Below are positions 1 through 6,858 of a DNA stretch of 64,000 nucleotides, piece after piece. The notes below the pieces were generated by a model that did not search any database, was not told the origin of the DNA, and saw only the letters and a list, made by a program, of their open reading frames with translations. The DNA is taken from positions 1,302,001 through 1,366,000 of the forward strand of contig CBDICI010000004.1 of NCBI GenBank assembly GCA_965277345.1, written 5' to 3'. Position 1 is the first letter of the stretch, and every line of letters starts with the position of its first letter. Position numbers and translations under genes: made by a program. This DNA comes from CAIOYC01 sp965277345. Its GTDB lineage: Bacteria > Pseudomonadota > Alphaproteobacteria > Caulobacterales > Caulobacteraceae.

Positions 1-278
1 CTTAGCCGACGCGCGACCGACGTTGTACACCACCGCGATATCGATCTTGCCGCGCTGAATGTCGGCGAGGAGCCGTGTGGCCCCAGCCGATCCTTGGCGC
101 CAGAACCCACCTTGGTTATAAATGGTGGGAAGGGCGGTCCAGCCATCGCCAGCCTGGGACTGCACATAGGCTCCGCAAGCCTCCCGCGGGGCGTTGGAAC
201 GATTGAACCCTGCTCCAGCCCCTCTTCGGAGGACCTGCGGGTATAGATGGCGCAGCTCAGGCGCTTTGGCGCGGACAT
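1..278 (-). pseudogene. Serine recombinase, N-terminal fragment, frameshifted and cut by the window edge
   Basis: Read on the minus strand from the ATG at 278, the translation begins like a large serine recombinase: a Cys-Ala-Ile-Tyr-Thr-Arg strand, the Ser-Ser pair carrying the catalytic serine and the EEGLEQ stretch. A frame change near 207-211 is needed to continue into the FNRSNAPREAC segment, and the later RLLADIQRGKID stretch (about 15-75) matches the conserved helix and strand of the catalytic domain. Several normally conserved positions differ: VYNVGRAS stands where such enzymes usually have VYKVDRLTR. I infer a dead site-specific recombinase that once mobilised an island. The downstream part lies outside the window, so its full length cannot be judged. 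Confidence 0.7.
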
Positions 279-480
<202 letters not shown>

Positions 481-511
481 TTTTGATCGGCGCGTGCGCC
501 AACGGCCACGG

Positions 512-694
512 CTATGATTGCCGAAGCGCAGCCGCTTCTCGCGCAACCGCCGCGGCGCTGTCGCAGAGGGCAGCAACCTGTTCCAGTTGCTCGACCACTT
601 CGTGCGCGGTCGCCGTTTCGGTCGCCAGATCCAGCAACCTCCAGAGCCGCTCCAAAAGCGACTCGATATCGGACGCGGTGGGCCTTGGCGACAT
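512..694 (-). CDS. Hypothetical 60-residue helical protein
   Basis: A short ORF of about 60 residues, rich in Ala, Leu and Glu, that would form amphipathic helices (for example SDIESLLERLWRLLDLA followed by a VVEQLEQVAALCD stretch). It sits directly upstream of the DUF2924 remnant on the same strand, where recombinase islands often carry a small accessory gene. I do not recognise the family. Its amino-acid composition looks protein-like, but everything around it is decayed, so it may be a relic without function. Confidence 0.3.
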   Translation of the reverse strand: MSPRPTASDIESLLERLWRLLDLATETATAHEVVEQLEQVAALCDSAAAVAREAAALRQS

Positions 695-749
695 GACCGG
701 ACCACCGCTTCCTTCACGCCACTAGTCCAGTGCGCCGAAGACGTTGGCC

Positions 750-958
750 TCAGTTAAATCCCGCCGCCCTGGCGACGCTATAATCGTCCTTGCAGAAGTC
801 TCTCCAAACGCCGGCGAACTCGATCCCGCGCGAATTGCTGAGCCATGCGCCGATGTGGGGAGCAATGAAGAAGCGCGTGTAGCCGGTGTAGCCACCAAAA
901 TGATTCTTGGCGTTCACCCAGCCACAGAAGCTCACCTTACCGCGGGATTTAGGCGGCG
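750..958 (-). pseudogene. C-terminal fragment of a secreted hypothetical protein
   Basis: The minus-strand translation contains CGWVNAKNHFGGYTGYTRF. This Cys-Gly, Asn-x-Lys-Asn and Gly-Gly-Tyr-x-Gly pattern is one I associate with the C-terminal end of small exported proteobacterial proteins. The reading frame runs to a stop at 750-752. Upstream it stops making sense as it approaches the IS end at 968, so the N-terminal part and signal peptide are missing. I infer truncation by the insertion element. No named domain can be assigned. Confidence 0.45.
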
Positions 959-967
959 AGACCGCCT

Positions 968-1078
968 TGATCCTCCCTCGTTTCAGTGGACACCCATGCT
1001 AGCTTTTCGGAGCTGGAGAGGAGTGTCGGATGGAACGTCGTCAGCGCCGGATATTCCCGGAGGCTTTCAAGCGGGAGG
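968..1078 (+). mobile_element. IS3-like element end with the first 17 codons of OrfA (copy 1 of an inverted pair)
   Basis: The 111 bases begin with the 5'-TG typical of IS3-family ends and contain an ATG at 1030 that starts MERRQRRIFPEAFKREA, the beginning of an IS3-type OrfA helix-turn-helix protein. The sequence stops matching any transposase right after the codons for KRE. An identical copy in reverse orientation lies at 3318-3428. Both copies are cut at exactly the same internal base. This is an end fragment and not a functional element. Confidence 0.75.
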
Positions 1079-1367
1079 CGCACCGTTGGCTTGTCGTCAT
1101 AGAAGACGAGTTCGCAACCATCCGAGCGATTGCAGCGCCACCTGGGTTTGATCCGCGACCTGGCCAGCGACCCACGGCCTTCCTTACAAAGCGCTTCCGG
1201 TTCGACTGTGACGCGTCTGGTGCAGCCCTGGGCGCGGCAACTGCCTGAGTTGCTTTGGCCGCTCGTCAGAACCGCCTCGTGACTGCCGTATGCGCAGCCG
1301 CACATTGCGCTCTGCGAGTTATTCAGCTGCACTGAGAAGTTACACTTTGTTCTAAATTGAGGACTTC
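1079..1367. other. Non-coding relic sequence between the IS end and the glycosyltransferase gene
   Basis: About 290 bases with no ORF I can support. The OrfA frame continues only as non-transposase sequence to a stop. The stretch 1340-1367 is AT-rich and directly precedes the glycosyltransferase start (GAGGACTTC before the ATG), so it may supply its promoter and ribosome binding site. Confidence 0.4.
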
Positions 1368-2393
1368 ATGGGGCTTATCAAATGCGAATCATTCTGGGGC
1401 GGGGATATTGTTTTTGAGGCAGGTCCAAGCACAGAGAATCACGACGTCGCGTTTTATATGCCTTATACGGGACAGGCCAACTGGGGCATCTTCGACAGTT
1501 CAGGTACGGTTATAGGTAGTTCATGCGACTACCGAACGTGGGATAGACAATCAAAATTTCAGAATGTGATGGCGACAATCAATCCGGACCACATTACTGA
1601 AGTGGCCGATCATACGACGATGATCTATGGGGGGCGATTCAACCCGCATTTTGGACACTTCCTAATAGACTTTTTGTCCAGATTCTGGAACTGCGTGGGA
1701 AGGGTTGAGGGAGATATTCCAATCCTTTGCCATGACACGGGAGAACCCGCCTCATGGTTTAAATTGCCGTTTGTGGCAGATATTATGGGCGAGCTTGGCT
1801 TGAAGCCCTCCAGCTTTGTTGTCTACGACCGTCCGATCCGCGTCACCAATTTGATCATTCCGCATACCAGCTTTCGAGAGCAGGCCTTTGCACACCGCGC
1901 CTTTGGTCATCTGTGCGCTGAAATCGGCGCGCGCCTGCTAGGAACGACAGCACCGACGGCGGCTCGAAAGATCTATTTGTCCAAAAGTCGTTTGCGTGGA
2001 GGCGTCGGTCACATCAGCGACGAACATGTTCTAGAGGAACAGTTTTCCGCGGCCGAGTTTGAGATCGTATATCCCGAGAATTGTTCCATGAAGGAACAAA
2101 TTGCCCTCTTTAATCAGGAGGGGCCAATCGTGACAACCATTGGGTCTGCTCTTCACACTAGTATATTCGCGCCGCCGTCATGTCGGATCATCGCTCTCAG
2201 CACCAATCCGACGCCTAATTCTAATTTCTCCTTATTTGATCAGCTGCGCCAACGAAGATCGGAGTACTATTACGCCGAAGGCACTTGTGTGAGCGATCCC
2301 GAGCCAGGCTTTCTGTCGACCTATCAGATACCAGAGTTGAAGCAGGTGGCTAAGCAGCTAATCAACATTGCGAGCGAAGCCTTCCAAGGATAG
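1368..2393 (+). CDS. Glycosyltransferase family 61 (DUF563) protein
   Basis: A 341-residue protein. The features typical of family-61 glycosyltransferases are visible: an N-terminal NPHFGHFLIDFLSRFW segment (near residue 95), a central RKIYLSKSRL segment (near 200), an EIVYPENCSMKEQIALF segment (near 240) and the GSALHTSIFAPP segment near 265. Members transfer sugars, often xylose or N-acetylglucosamine, onto glycans or surface polysaccharides in the cytoplasm. No signal peptide or membrane helix is seen. A GAGGA ribosome binding site precedes the ATG. Base composition is clearly lower in GC than the flanking chromosome, and the gene lies between inverted IS ends with other transposase debris, so recent transfer is likely. 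Acceptor and donor cannot be inferred. Confidence 0.75.
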   Translation: MGLIKCESFWGGDIVFEAGPSTENHDVAFYMPYTGQANWGIFDSSGTVIGSSCDYRTWDRQSKFQNVMATINPDHITEVADHTTMIYGGRFNPHFGHFLIDFLSRFWNCVGRVEGDIPILCHDTGEPASWFKLPFVADIMGELGLKPSSFVVYDRPIRVTNLIIPHTSFREQAFAHRAFGHLCAEIGARLLGTTAPTAARKIYLSKSRLRGGVGHISDEHVLEEQFSAAEFEIVYPENCSMKEQIALFNQEGPIVTTIGSALHTSIFAPPSCRIIALSTNPTPNSNFSLFDQLRQRRSEYYYAEGTCVSDPEPGFLSTYQIPELKQVAKQLINIASEAFQG

Positions 2394-2461
2394 TGTCGCC
2401 AAACTGCTTTTCGTTAGAGACCGTTTGGAGAATCGGTTTTGAGGGATTTCTTCGGTGGTGT
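2394..2461. other. Short unassigned spacer behind the glycosyltransferase gene
   Basis: Sixty-eight bases with no coding content and no clear intrinsic terminator. It ends at the TG that opens the second IS3-type end. Confidence 0.4.
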
Positions 2462-2551
2462 TGACCTGCCCCTGAGATTTTCCTCCACCTGCGACTAGAG
2501 TCCGGCCCTTGTCAGAGGACGGACATGAAGCGAGCGAGATTTACGGAAGAG
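2462..2551 (+). mobile_element. Second, different IS3-like element end with an OrfA start
   Basis: The segment opens with TGACCTGCCCCTGAGA, which resembles the terminal repeat of IS3-family elements. It contains an ATG at 2525 starting MKRARFTEE, the usual first residues of another IS3 OrfA group (normally followed by a QII helix). After GAAGAG the match ends and an unrelated 19-codon tail runs to a stop at 2611. It is not related to the 111-bp ends at 968 and 3318, so at least two IS3-type elements contributed to this region. Confidence 0.6.
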
Positions 2552-2639
2552 ATGGGGTATTCGGTCCGGATGGCTGAGGGCTTGGCGGCCATCAGGGCTA
2601 GCCCAAAATGAGGACCGGATTCAACATCTGGAGGATATT

Positions 2640-3317
2640 ATGCTTTACGCTGGATTGGACGTTTGTCTCGCTTCGGTATCTATTTGCATCGTCGATGAAG
2701 CCGGCTCGATCATCCGGGAAGCTGTCGTGGCAGCAGAACCTGAGGACATCGTTGTTTATCTCGACTCCATAGGAGCGCCTTTAGCTCGCGTCGGCCTGGA
2801 GGCGGGTTCGACCTCTGAGTGGTTGGTGGCCGCGCTGCTCGCAGCTGGCCTGCCAGCGATCTGCCTGGAGTCCCGCCAAGTGAAGGCGGCGCTCTCGGCC
2901 ATGCCGGTCAAGACGGATCGTAACGACGCTCGTGGGCTTGCCCAGGTCGTGCGGACCGGGTGGTATAAGGCCGTGCATGTAAAGAGTGTGGACAGTCAGC
3001 ACGCCAGGACCCTCATTGCGGCCCGCAAGCACCTTGTTAAGGGCCTATCCGCGACGGAGCAGGCGATCCGTGGACTGCTGCGTCCCTTCGGCCTCAAGGT
3101 GGGGTAAGTGACACGTCGTGCATTCGCTGGCCGCGTCGGCGAGCTAGTGCACGGCCATCCGATCCTTGCCATCATTATAGCGCCGCTGCTGGCCTCACGC
3201 GCGGCGACGATCAATGAGCTCCTCAGGGCACACAAGCTTCTGCTCAACATCGTCAGGGATGACCAGATCGCTCGGCGATTGATGACAATGCCGGGATAGG
3301 ACCCGTAACTGCCTTGA
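2640..3317 (+). pseudogene. IS110-family transposase, disrupted
   Basis: The translation starts MLYAGLDVCLASVSICIVDE and carries the DEDD-type catalytic acids of IS110 transposases: Asp in LDVCLASV, Glu in GLEAGST and two Asp in KTDRNDARGL. Three lesions are visible. An in-frame TAA lies at 3105-3107 between LKVG and VTRRAF. A one-base loss near 3294-3298 puts a stop where PGIGPVTA is expected. The C-terminal Tnp_IS116/IS110/IS902 part is cut off at 3318 by the inverted IS3-type end. Without the stop, frames 2640-3107 and 3108-3299 are continuous. The element is dead. Confidence 0.85.
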
Positions 3318-3428
3318 CCTCCCGCTTGAAAGCCTCCGGGAATATCCGGCGCTGACGACGTTCCATCCGACACTCCTCTCCAGCTCCGAAAAGCTAGCAT
3401 GGGTGTCCACTGAAACGAGGGAGGATCA
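3318..3428 (-). mobile_element. IS3-like element end (copy 2 of the inverted pair)
   Basis: This is the exact reverse complement of 968-1078 over all 111 bases. It ends outward with CA, the complement of the terminal TG, and encodes the same OrfA start on the minus strand. It abuts the truncated IS110 transposase at 3317. No matching short target duplication is apparent next to the two outer ends (ACCGCCT before 968, GGTAGCC after 3428). Confidence 0.75.
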
Positions 3429-3819
3429 GGTAGCCCCGGAGATCATGGCGCGTTGAGTTGAGCAGCGGACGAAGAAGGAAGACATTTCTCCCCTCCGGCC
3501 AAACTGGCGACGGGGATGGTCCGCCGCCGCCGTAGCGTACCGATTCCCTGTTAAATTCCCTGCCTCTCAACGCGTGCGTTGAGAGAACGCCTTGTTATTG
3601 CTGGAGAATTCGCCGCCGGACGCCGCACGTTCTCTGCGTGATGGAGAGAATTCTCTGTAAATCGGGGGGTTTCAGGGAATTTAGTATTGGTATCGGCGGA
3701 GAATGGTTGTCGCCGACTGGCTGCACCGCCAGTCATGGCGCGGACCGAAGGCGCTCCCTGGGGGTGGGCGCGCACCGTTTTCGGAGCGCTGGCCGCTAAG
3801 GTCGGTCGTTTGGAGAGGT
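3429..3819. repeat. Intergenic stretch rich in inverted repeats at the island border
   Basis: Roughly 390 bases without a supported gene. It contains ATTCCCTG at 3543-3550 and 3555-3562, and the reverse complement CAGGGAAT at 3673-3680. A perfect 9-bp hairpin lies at 3564-3585 (CTCTCAACG, loop CGTG, CGTTGAGAG), and a 12-base palindrome AGAGAATTCTCT at 3645-3656. It marks the change from the decayed accessory region to ordinary chromosome. It could hold an old attachment site, but no core duplication is visible within the window. Confidence 0.5.
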
Positions 3820-4719
3820 CTACGCGCCGCTCTCCCCCGCCTGCGCGGCCTTGCGGGCTTGGTGCAGGGCGGCGGCCTGTTCGGCGGTGATGCCGAGGGC
3901 TTCGAGCAGGGGCGAGACCGTTTCCGGCGACCAGCTGTGGCGCGAGCCTATGGTGATGCCGCCGTCCACCACCAGGTGCGTGCCGCTGACGAAGGCGGAG
4001 GCGTCCGACGCCAGATAGAGCGCCGCCTGCGCGATATCCTCCGGCATCCCGCCCTTGGGCACGGGCTGGAACCTGGGCGCCACCTCGGCGATCTGCGCCG
4101 CCATCTGGTCCGCGACGTCCCGGGGAAGCCCCATGGAGGCGCCGAAGATGGAGGTGGCGATCAGGCCGGGACAGATGGCGTTGACGCGGATGTTGTGCGG
4201 CGAAAGCTCCGCCGCCGTCACCTTGGTCAGGTGGATCACCGCGCCCTTGGCGGTGGAGTAGGCGATGGGTCCCCACCCCGCCTGCAGTCCGGCGATCGAG
4301 GCGGTGTTGACGATGGCCCCGCCCCCCCGCGCCTTCATCAGCGGCACGGCGTGCTTCATGCCGAGGATCACGGCGCGGACAAGCAGGGCGAAGGTGTCGT
4401 CCCAGGCCTTGGCGTCGGTCTCCTCCACCGTACCCACCGCTCCGCCGTGGCCGGCATTGTTGAACAGGATGTCGAGCCCGCCGAAGGACGAGGCCGCAAG
4501 GTCCACCGCCGCCTCGATCTCCGCCTCCCGCGTAACGTCGCAATGGGCATAGCGCAGGCGACCCGGGAAGCGCTGTTCCAGCATGGCCCCCTTCTCGTCC
4601 TGCACGTCGGCGGCGACCACGTGCGCGCCCTCCGCCACGAACAGCTCCACCGTTCCAAGCCCGATGCCGGAGCACCCGCCGGTGATGAGGGCGATCTTGC
4701 CGTCGAGGCGGTTGGTCAT
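3820..4719 (-). CDS. SDR-family NAD(P)-dependent oxidoreductase
   Basis: A 299-residue classical short-chain dehydrogenase. The cofactor loop TGGCSGIGLG lies at residues 13-22, NNAG at 87-90, the catalytic Ser near 141 and the YSTAK motif at 154-158, followed by the C-terminal PGLIATSIFG segment. It oxidises or reduces a hydroxyl or keto group, but the substrate cannot be read from sequence. A quinone-oxidoreductase-like gene lies upstream on the same strand, separated by a 124-base gap holding a palindromic repeat, so the two may form one transcript. Confidence 0.9.
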   Translation of the reverse strand: MTNRLDGKIALITGGCSGIGLGTVELFVAEGAHVVAADVQDEKGAMLEQRFPGRLRYAHCDVTREAEIEAAVDLAASSFGGLDILFNNAGHGGAVGTVEETDAKAWDDTFALLVRAVILGMKHAVPLMKARGGGAIVNTASIAGLQAGWGPIAYSTAKGAVIHLTKVTAAELSPHNIRVNAICPGLIATSIFGASMGLPRDVADQMAAQIAEVAPRFQPVPKGGMPEDIAQAALYLASDASAFVSGTHLVVDGGITIGSRHSWSPETVSPLLEALGITAEQAAALHQARKAAQAGESGA

Positions 4720-4735
4720 CTGCGTTTCCCTATGG

Positions 4736-4834
4736 TGTCATCCCGGCCGGAGCGCAGCGGAGAGCCGGGACCCCGACGGGAGTTGCGCTGCTCTGGGGCC
4801 CGGATAAACGGCTCTGCCGCTTTCCGGGATGACA
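4736..4834. repeat. Palindromic intergenic repeat (CATCCCGG type)
   Basis: Ends are TGTCATCCCGG at 4736-4746 and its reverse complement CCGGGATGACA at 4824-4834. The arms continue with imperfect pairing (GCGCAGCGGAGAGCCGGGA against CCCGGATAAACGGCTCTGC). It lies in the gap between two minus-strand genes and resembles the dispersed palindromic repeats common in alphaproteobacterial genomes. It may act as a transcript-stabilising hairpin; that is inference. Confidence 0.7.
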
Positions 4835-4843
4835 GCTTGAAAA

Positions 4844-5839
4844 TCACATCGTCACCACGACCTTGCCCTGGGCGCGGCGTTCGGCGAGTTCGGTGATGGC
4901 CTTGCCGGCCTCGGCCAGGGGGTAGGTGGAGGAGACGTAGGGGCGGATCTTGCCGTCGGCGTACATGGCCAGCATCTCTTGGATGTTCACCGCGTTGTCC
5001 GCCGGCTGTTTGGTGGTGAAGGCGCCCCAGAACACGCCGACGATCTGGCAGCCCTTGAGCAGGGTGAGGTTCAGCGGGATGGCGGGGATGCCCGCCGGGA
5101 AGCCGATCACCAGGAAGCGGCCCTCCCAGGCGATGGCGCGCAGCGCCGCCTCGGCATAGTCGCCGCCCACCGCGTCATAGACCACGTCCGCGCCTTCTGT
5201 CGGCACGGCCGCCTTGAACAGGCCGCCCAGCGCCTTCTTGCCCTCCTTGTCGAAGGGGCCGGCGGGATAGACCACGCCCGATTCCGCGCCGTGCTTGACG
5301 GCGAGGTCCACCTTCTCCTGCGTGGAGGCGGCCGCGATCACGCGCGCGCCCATGGCTTTGCCGAGCTCCACCGCCGCCAGGCCCACACCCCCCGCGGCCC
5401 CCAGCACGAGCAGGCTTTCGCCCGGCCTGATCGCCGCCCGCTGCTTCAGCGCGTGGTAGGAGGTGCCGTAGGTGAGGAAGAAGGCCGCGCCCTCCTCGAA
5501 CGGCATCCCCTCCGGCATGGGGGTGCAGCGGCGGGCGTCCAGCGCGATCTTCTCAGACATGCCGCCCCAGCCGGCCTGGCCGATCACCCGGTCGCCGACC
5601 CTGAGGCCGGTCACGCCCACCCCCGCGCTCTCCACCACCCCCGCCAGCTCGCCGCCGGGGGCGAAGGGGCGCTCGGGTTTGAACTGGTACTTGTCCTCGA
5701 TGATGATGACGTCGGGATAGTTCACCCCGCAGGCCTTGACCGCGACCACCACCTCGCCGGGCCCGGCCACCGGATCGGGCAGCTCGGTCAGCGCCAGCGT
5801 CTCGGGGCCGCCCACGCGGATACTCAGCATCGCCTTCAT
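4844..5839 (-). CDS. NADPH:quinone oxidoreductase family protein (zinc-free MDR)
   Basis: A 331-residue medium-chain dehydrogenase/reductase. The N-terminal GroES-like part contains VKACGVNYPDVIIIEDKYQ and GGELAGVVESAGVGV. The Rossmann part contains LVLGAAGGVGLAAVELGKAMGA (near residue 145). The cysteine and histidine ligands of zinc alcohol dehydrogenases are absent, as in quinone oxidoreductase-like members. A likely role is NADPH-dependent reduction of quinones or enoyl compounds in the cytosol. The neighbouring SDR on the same strand suggests shared use in lipid or aromatic breakdown, but no pathway gene confirms this. Confidence 0.88.
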   Translation of the reverse strand: MKAMLSIRVGGPETLALTELPDPVAGPGEVVVAVKACGVNYPDVIIIEDKYQFKPERPFAPGGELAGVVESAGVGVTGLRVGDRVIGQAGWGGMSEKIALDARRCTPMPEGMPFEEGAAFFLTYGTSYHALKQRAAIRPGESLLVLGAAGGVGLAAVELGKAMGARVIAAASTQEKVDLAVKHGAESGVVYPAGPFDKEGKKALGGLFKAAVPTEGADVVYDAVGGDYAEAALRAIAWEGRFLVIGFPAGIPAIPLNLTLLKGCQIVGVFWGAFTTKQPADNAVNIQEMLAMYADGKIRPYVSSTYPLAEAGKAITELAERRAQGKVVVTM

Positions 5840-5988
5840 GGGAGCATCGCCTTCATCGGATCATTTCCTGTGGAGTGTAGGGTTCGGGCGAACGCTAGCC
5901 CAGCAGAAGATTAGCCGCCAAGGATTTTTGAAAGTCACTATATACTAGTCCTGGTTGCGCCGTCGGAACTCGGCGAAGGAGTATTGCG

Positions 5989-6570
5989 ATGCGGTTGGGT
6001 GTTGGTTTGACCTTGGTTTGCATGATCGCCGTCGCAGGTTCGGCGAAGGCGGTAGCACCTCCGGTCACGCGCGACGGAACGAATGCCGAGCTTCTCGCGA
6101 CGCAAGTGATGAATGCTGAAATGAAGACACTGTTCGACGCGGATCAGGCCGATCGCCGCAACAAGGACATAGACTGGGTCGTGGTATCTAAAGCCGATAA
6201 GCAGAGAAGGTTTAAGACCAAGACCCTGATCGACGCTGGCGCCCTTACGTCCGGAGCGGACTACGAAGCGGCCGCCTTCGTGTTTCAGCATGGGCAGACG
6301 CCGGACGACATCCTTTACGCCCATACGCTCGCAACCGTCGCAATTGCAAAGGGACGTCCGCAAGCGATCTGGATCGCGGCAGCCAGCCTTGATCGTTATC
6401 TGCTACGTATCAATCAGCCGCAAATCTACGGCACACAGTATCTTAAGCCCGAGCAGGCAAAAAAATGGAGTCAGGAACCCTATAACCGCACACTTGTCTC
6501 AGACTCGTTGCGGGCTGCACTCACTGTTCCCCCGCTGGCGGAGCAGGCGCGAACATTGGAAAAGTTCTAA
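5989..6570 (+). CDS. Exported hypothetical protein (DUF6624-like)
   Basis: A 193-residue protein with an N-terminal signal peptide (LGVGLTLVCMIAVAGSAKA, cleavage near residue 21). The middle holds an RRNKDIDW segment and the end an IYGTQYLKPEQAKKW segment, a pattern seen in DUF6624 proteins, whose function is unknown. Base composition is lower in GC than its neighbours, so it may be a later arrival. A GGAG ribosome binding site precedes the ATG. It probably acts in the periplasm. Confidence 0.6.
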   Translation: MRLGVGLTLVCMIAVAGSAKAVAPPVTRDGTNAELLATQVMNAEMKTLFDADQADRRNKDIDWVVVSKADKQRRFKTKTLIDAGALTSGADYEAAAFVFQHGQTPDDILYAHTLATVAIAKGRPQAIWIAAASLDRYLLRINQPQIYGTQYLKPEQAKKWSQEPYNRTLVSDSLRAALTVPPLAEQARTLEKF

Positions 6571-6858
6571 ATTCTGCTGACGAATTAAAGGCCTACCCGT
6601 TGTATCCTCCTCTGTCTTGCCCGGACTTGTTCCGGGTATCCATGGCGCATGGTAAGCGCATGGGAGCTTGGATCGCACCATAGGAACTCGATACACCCGT
6701 TACGCCATGGGCGCCCGGAACAGGTCCGGGCGTGACGAGCTTCGGGGAGGCGCGTCCGATCTCGCAAATGGCCCCGCCCTTCCGAAGGCCGCCGTTTTGT
6801 CCGCCGCCGCCTTATCTGATAAGGACCAGTCCCTGTTGCTCTTGGACCCTGACCGCCG
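6571..6858. repeat. Intergenic region with a long imperfect palindromic repeat
   Basis: No gene is visible. Arms at 6619-6647 and 6703-6731 pair over 29 bases with a few mismatches. Each arm is itself a small palindrome around GTTCCGGG/CCCGGAAC. This CCCGGACTTGTTCCGGG type of repeat is widespread in Caulobacterales and related genomes. The remaining bases before rlmN show no clear promoter. Confidence 0.65.

Noticed and set aside
949..1332. Minus-strand ORF over the IS end as a real gene
   Set aside because: It spans the IS3 terminus and OrfA start on the opposite strand and has no domain; it is likely a chance frame.
968..3428. Complete composite transposon with target duplication
   Set aside because: Neither end encodes a full transposase, and no matching short direct repeats flank the outer ends.
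3551..4675. Long minus-strand ORF overlapping the SDR gene
   Set aside because: It is a shadow frame of the SDR gene with Arg/Gly/Ala-rich translation typical of GC-rich antisense or offset frames.
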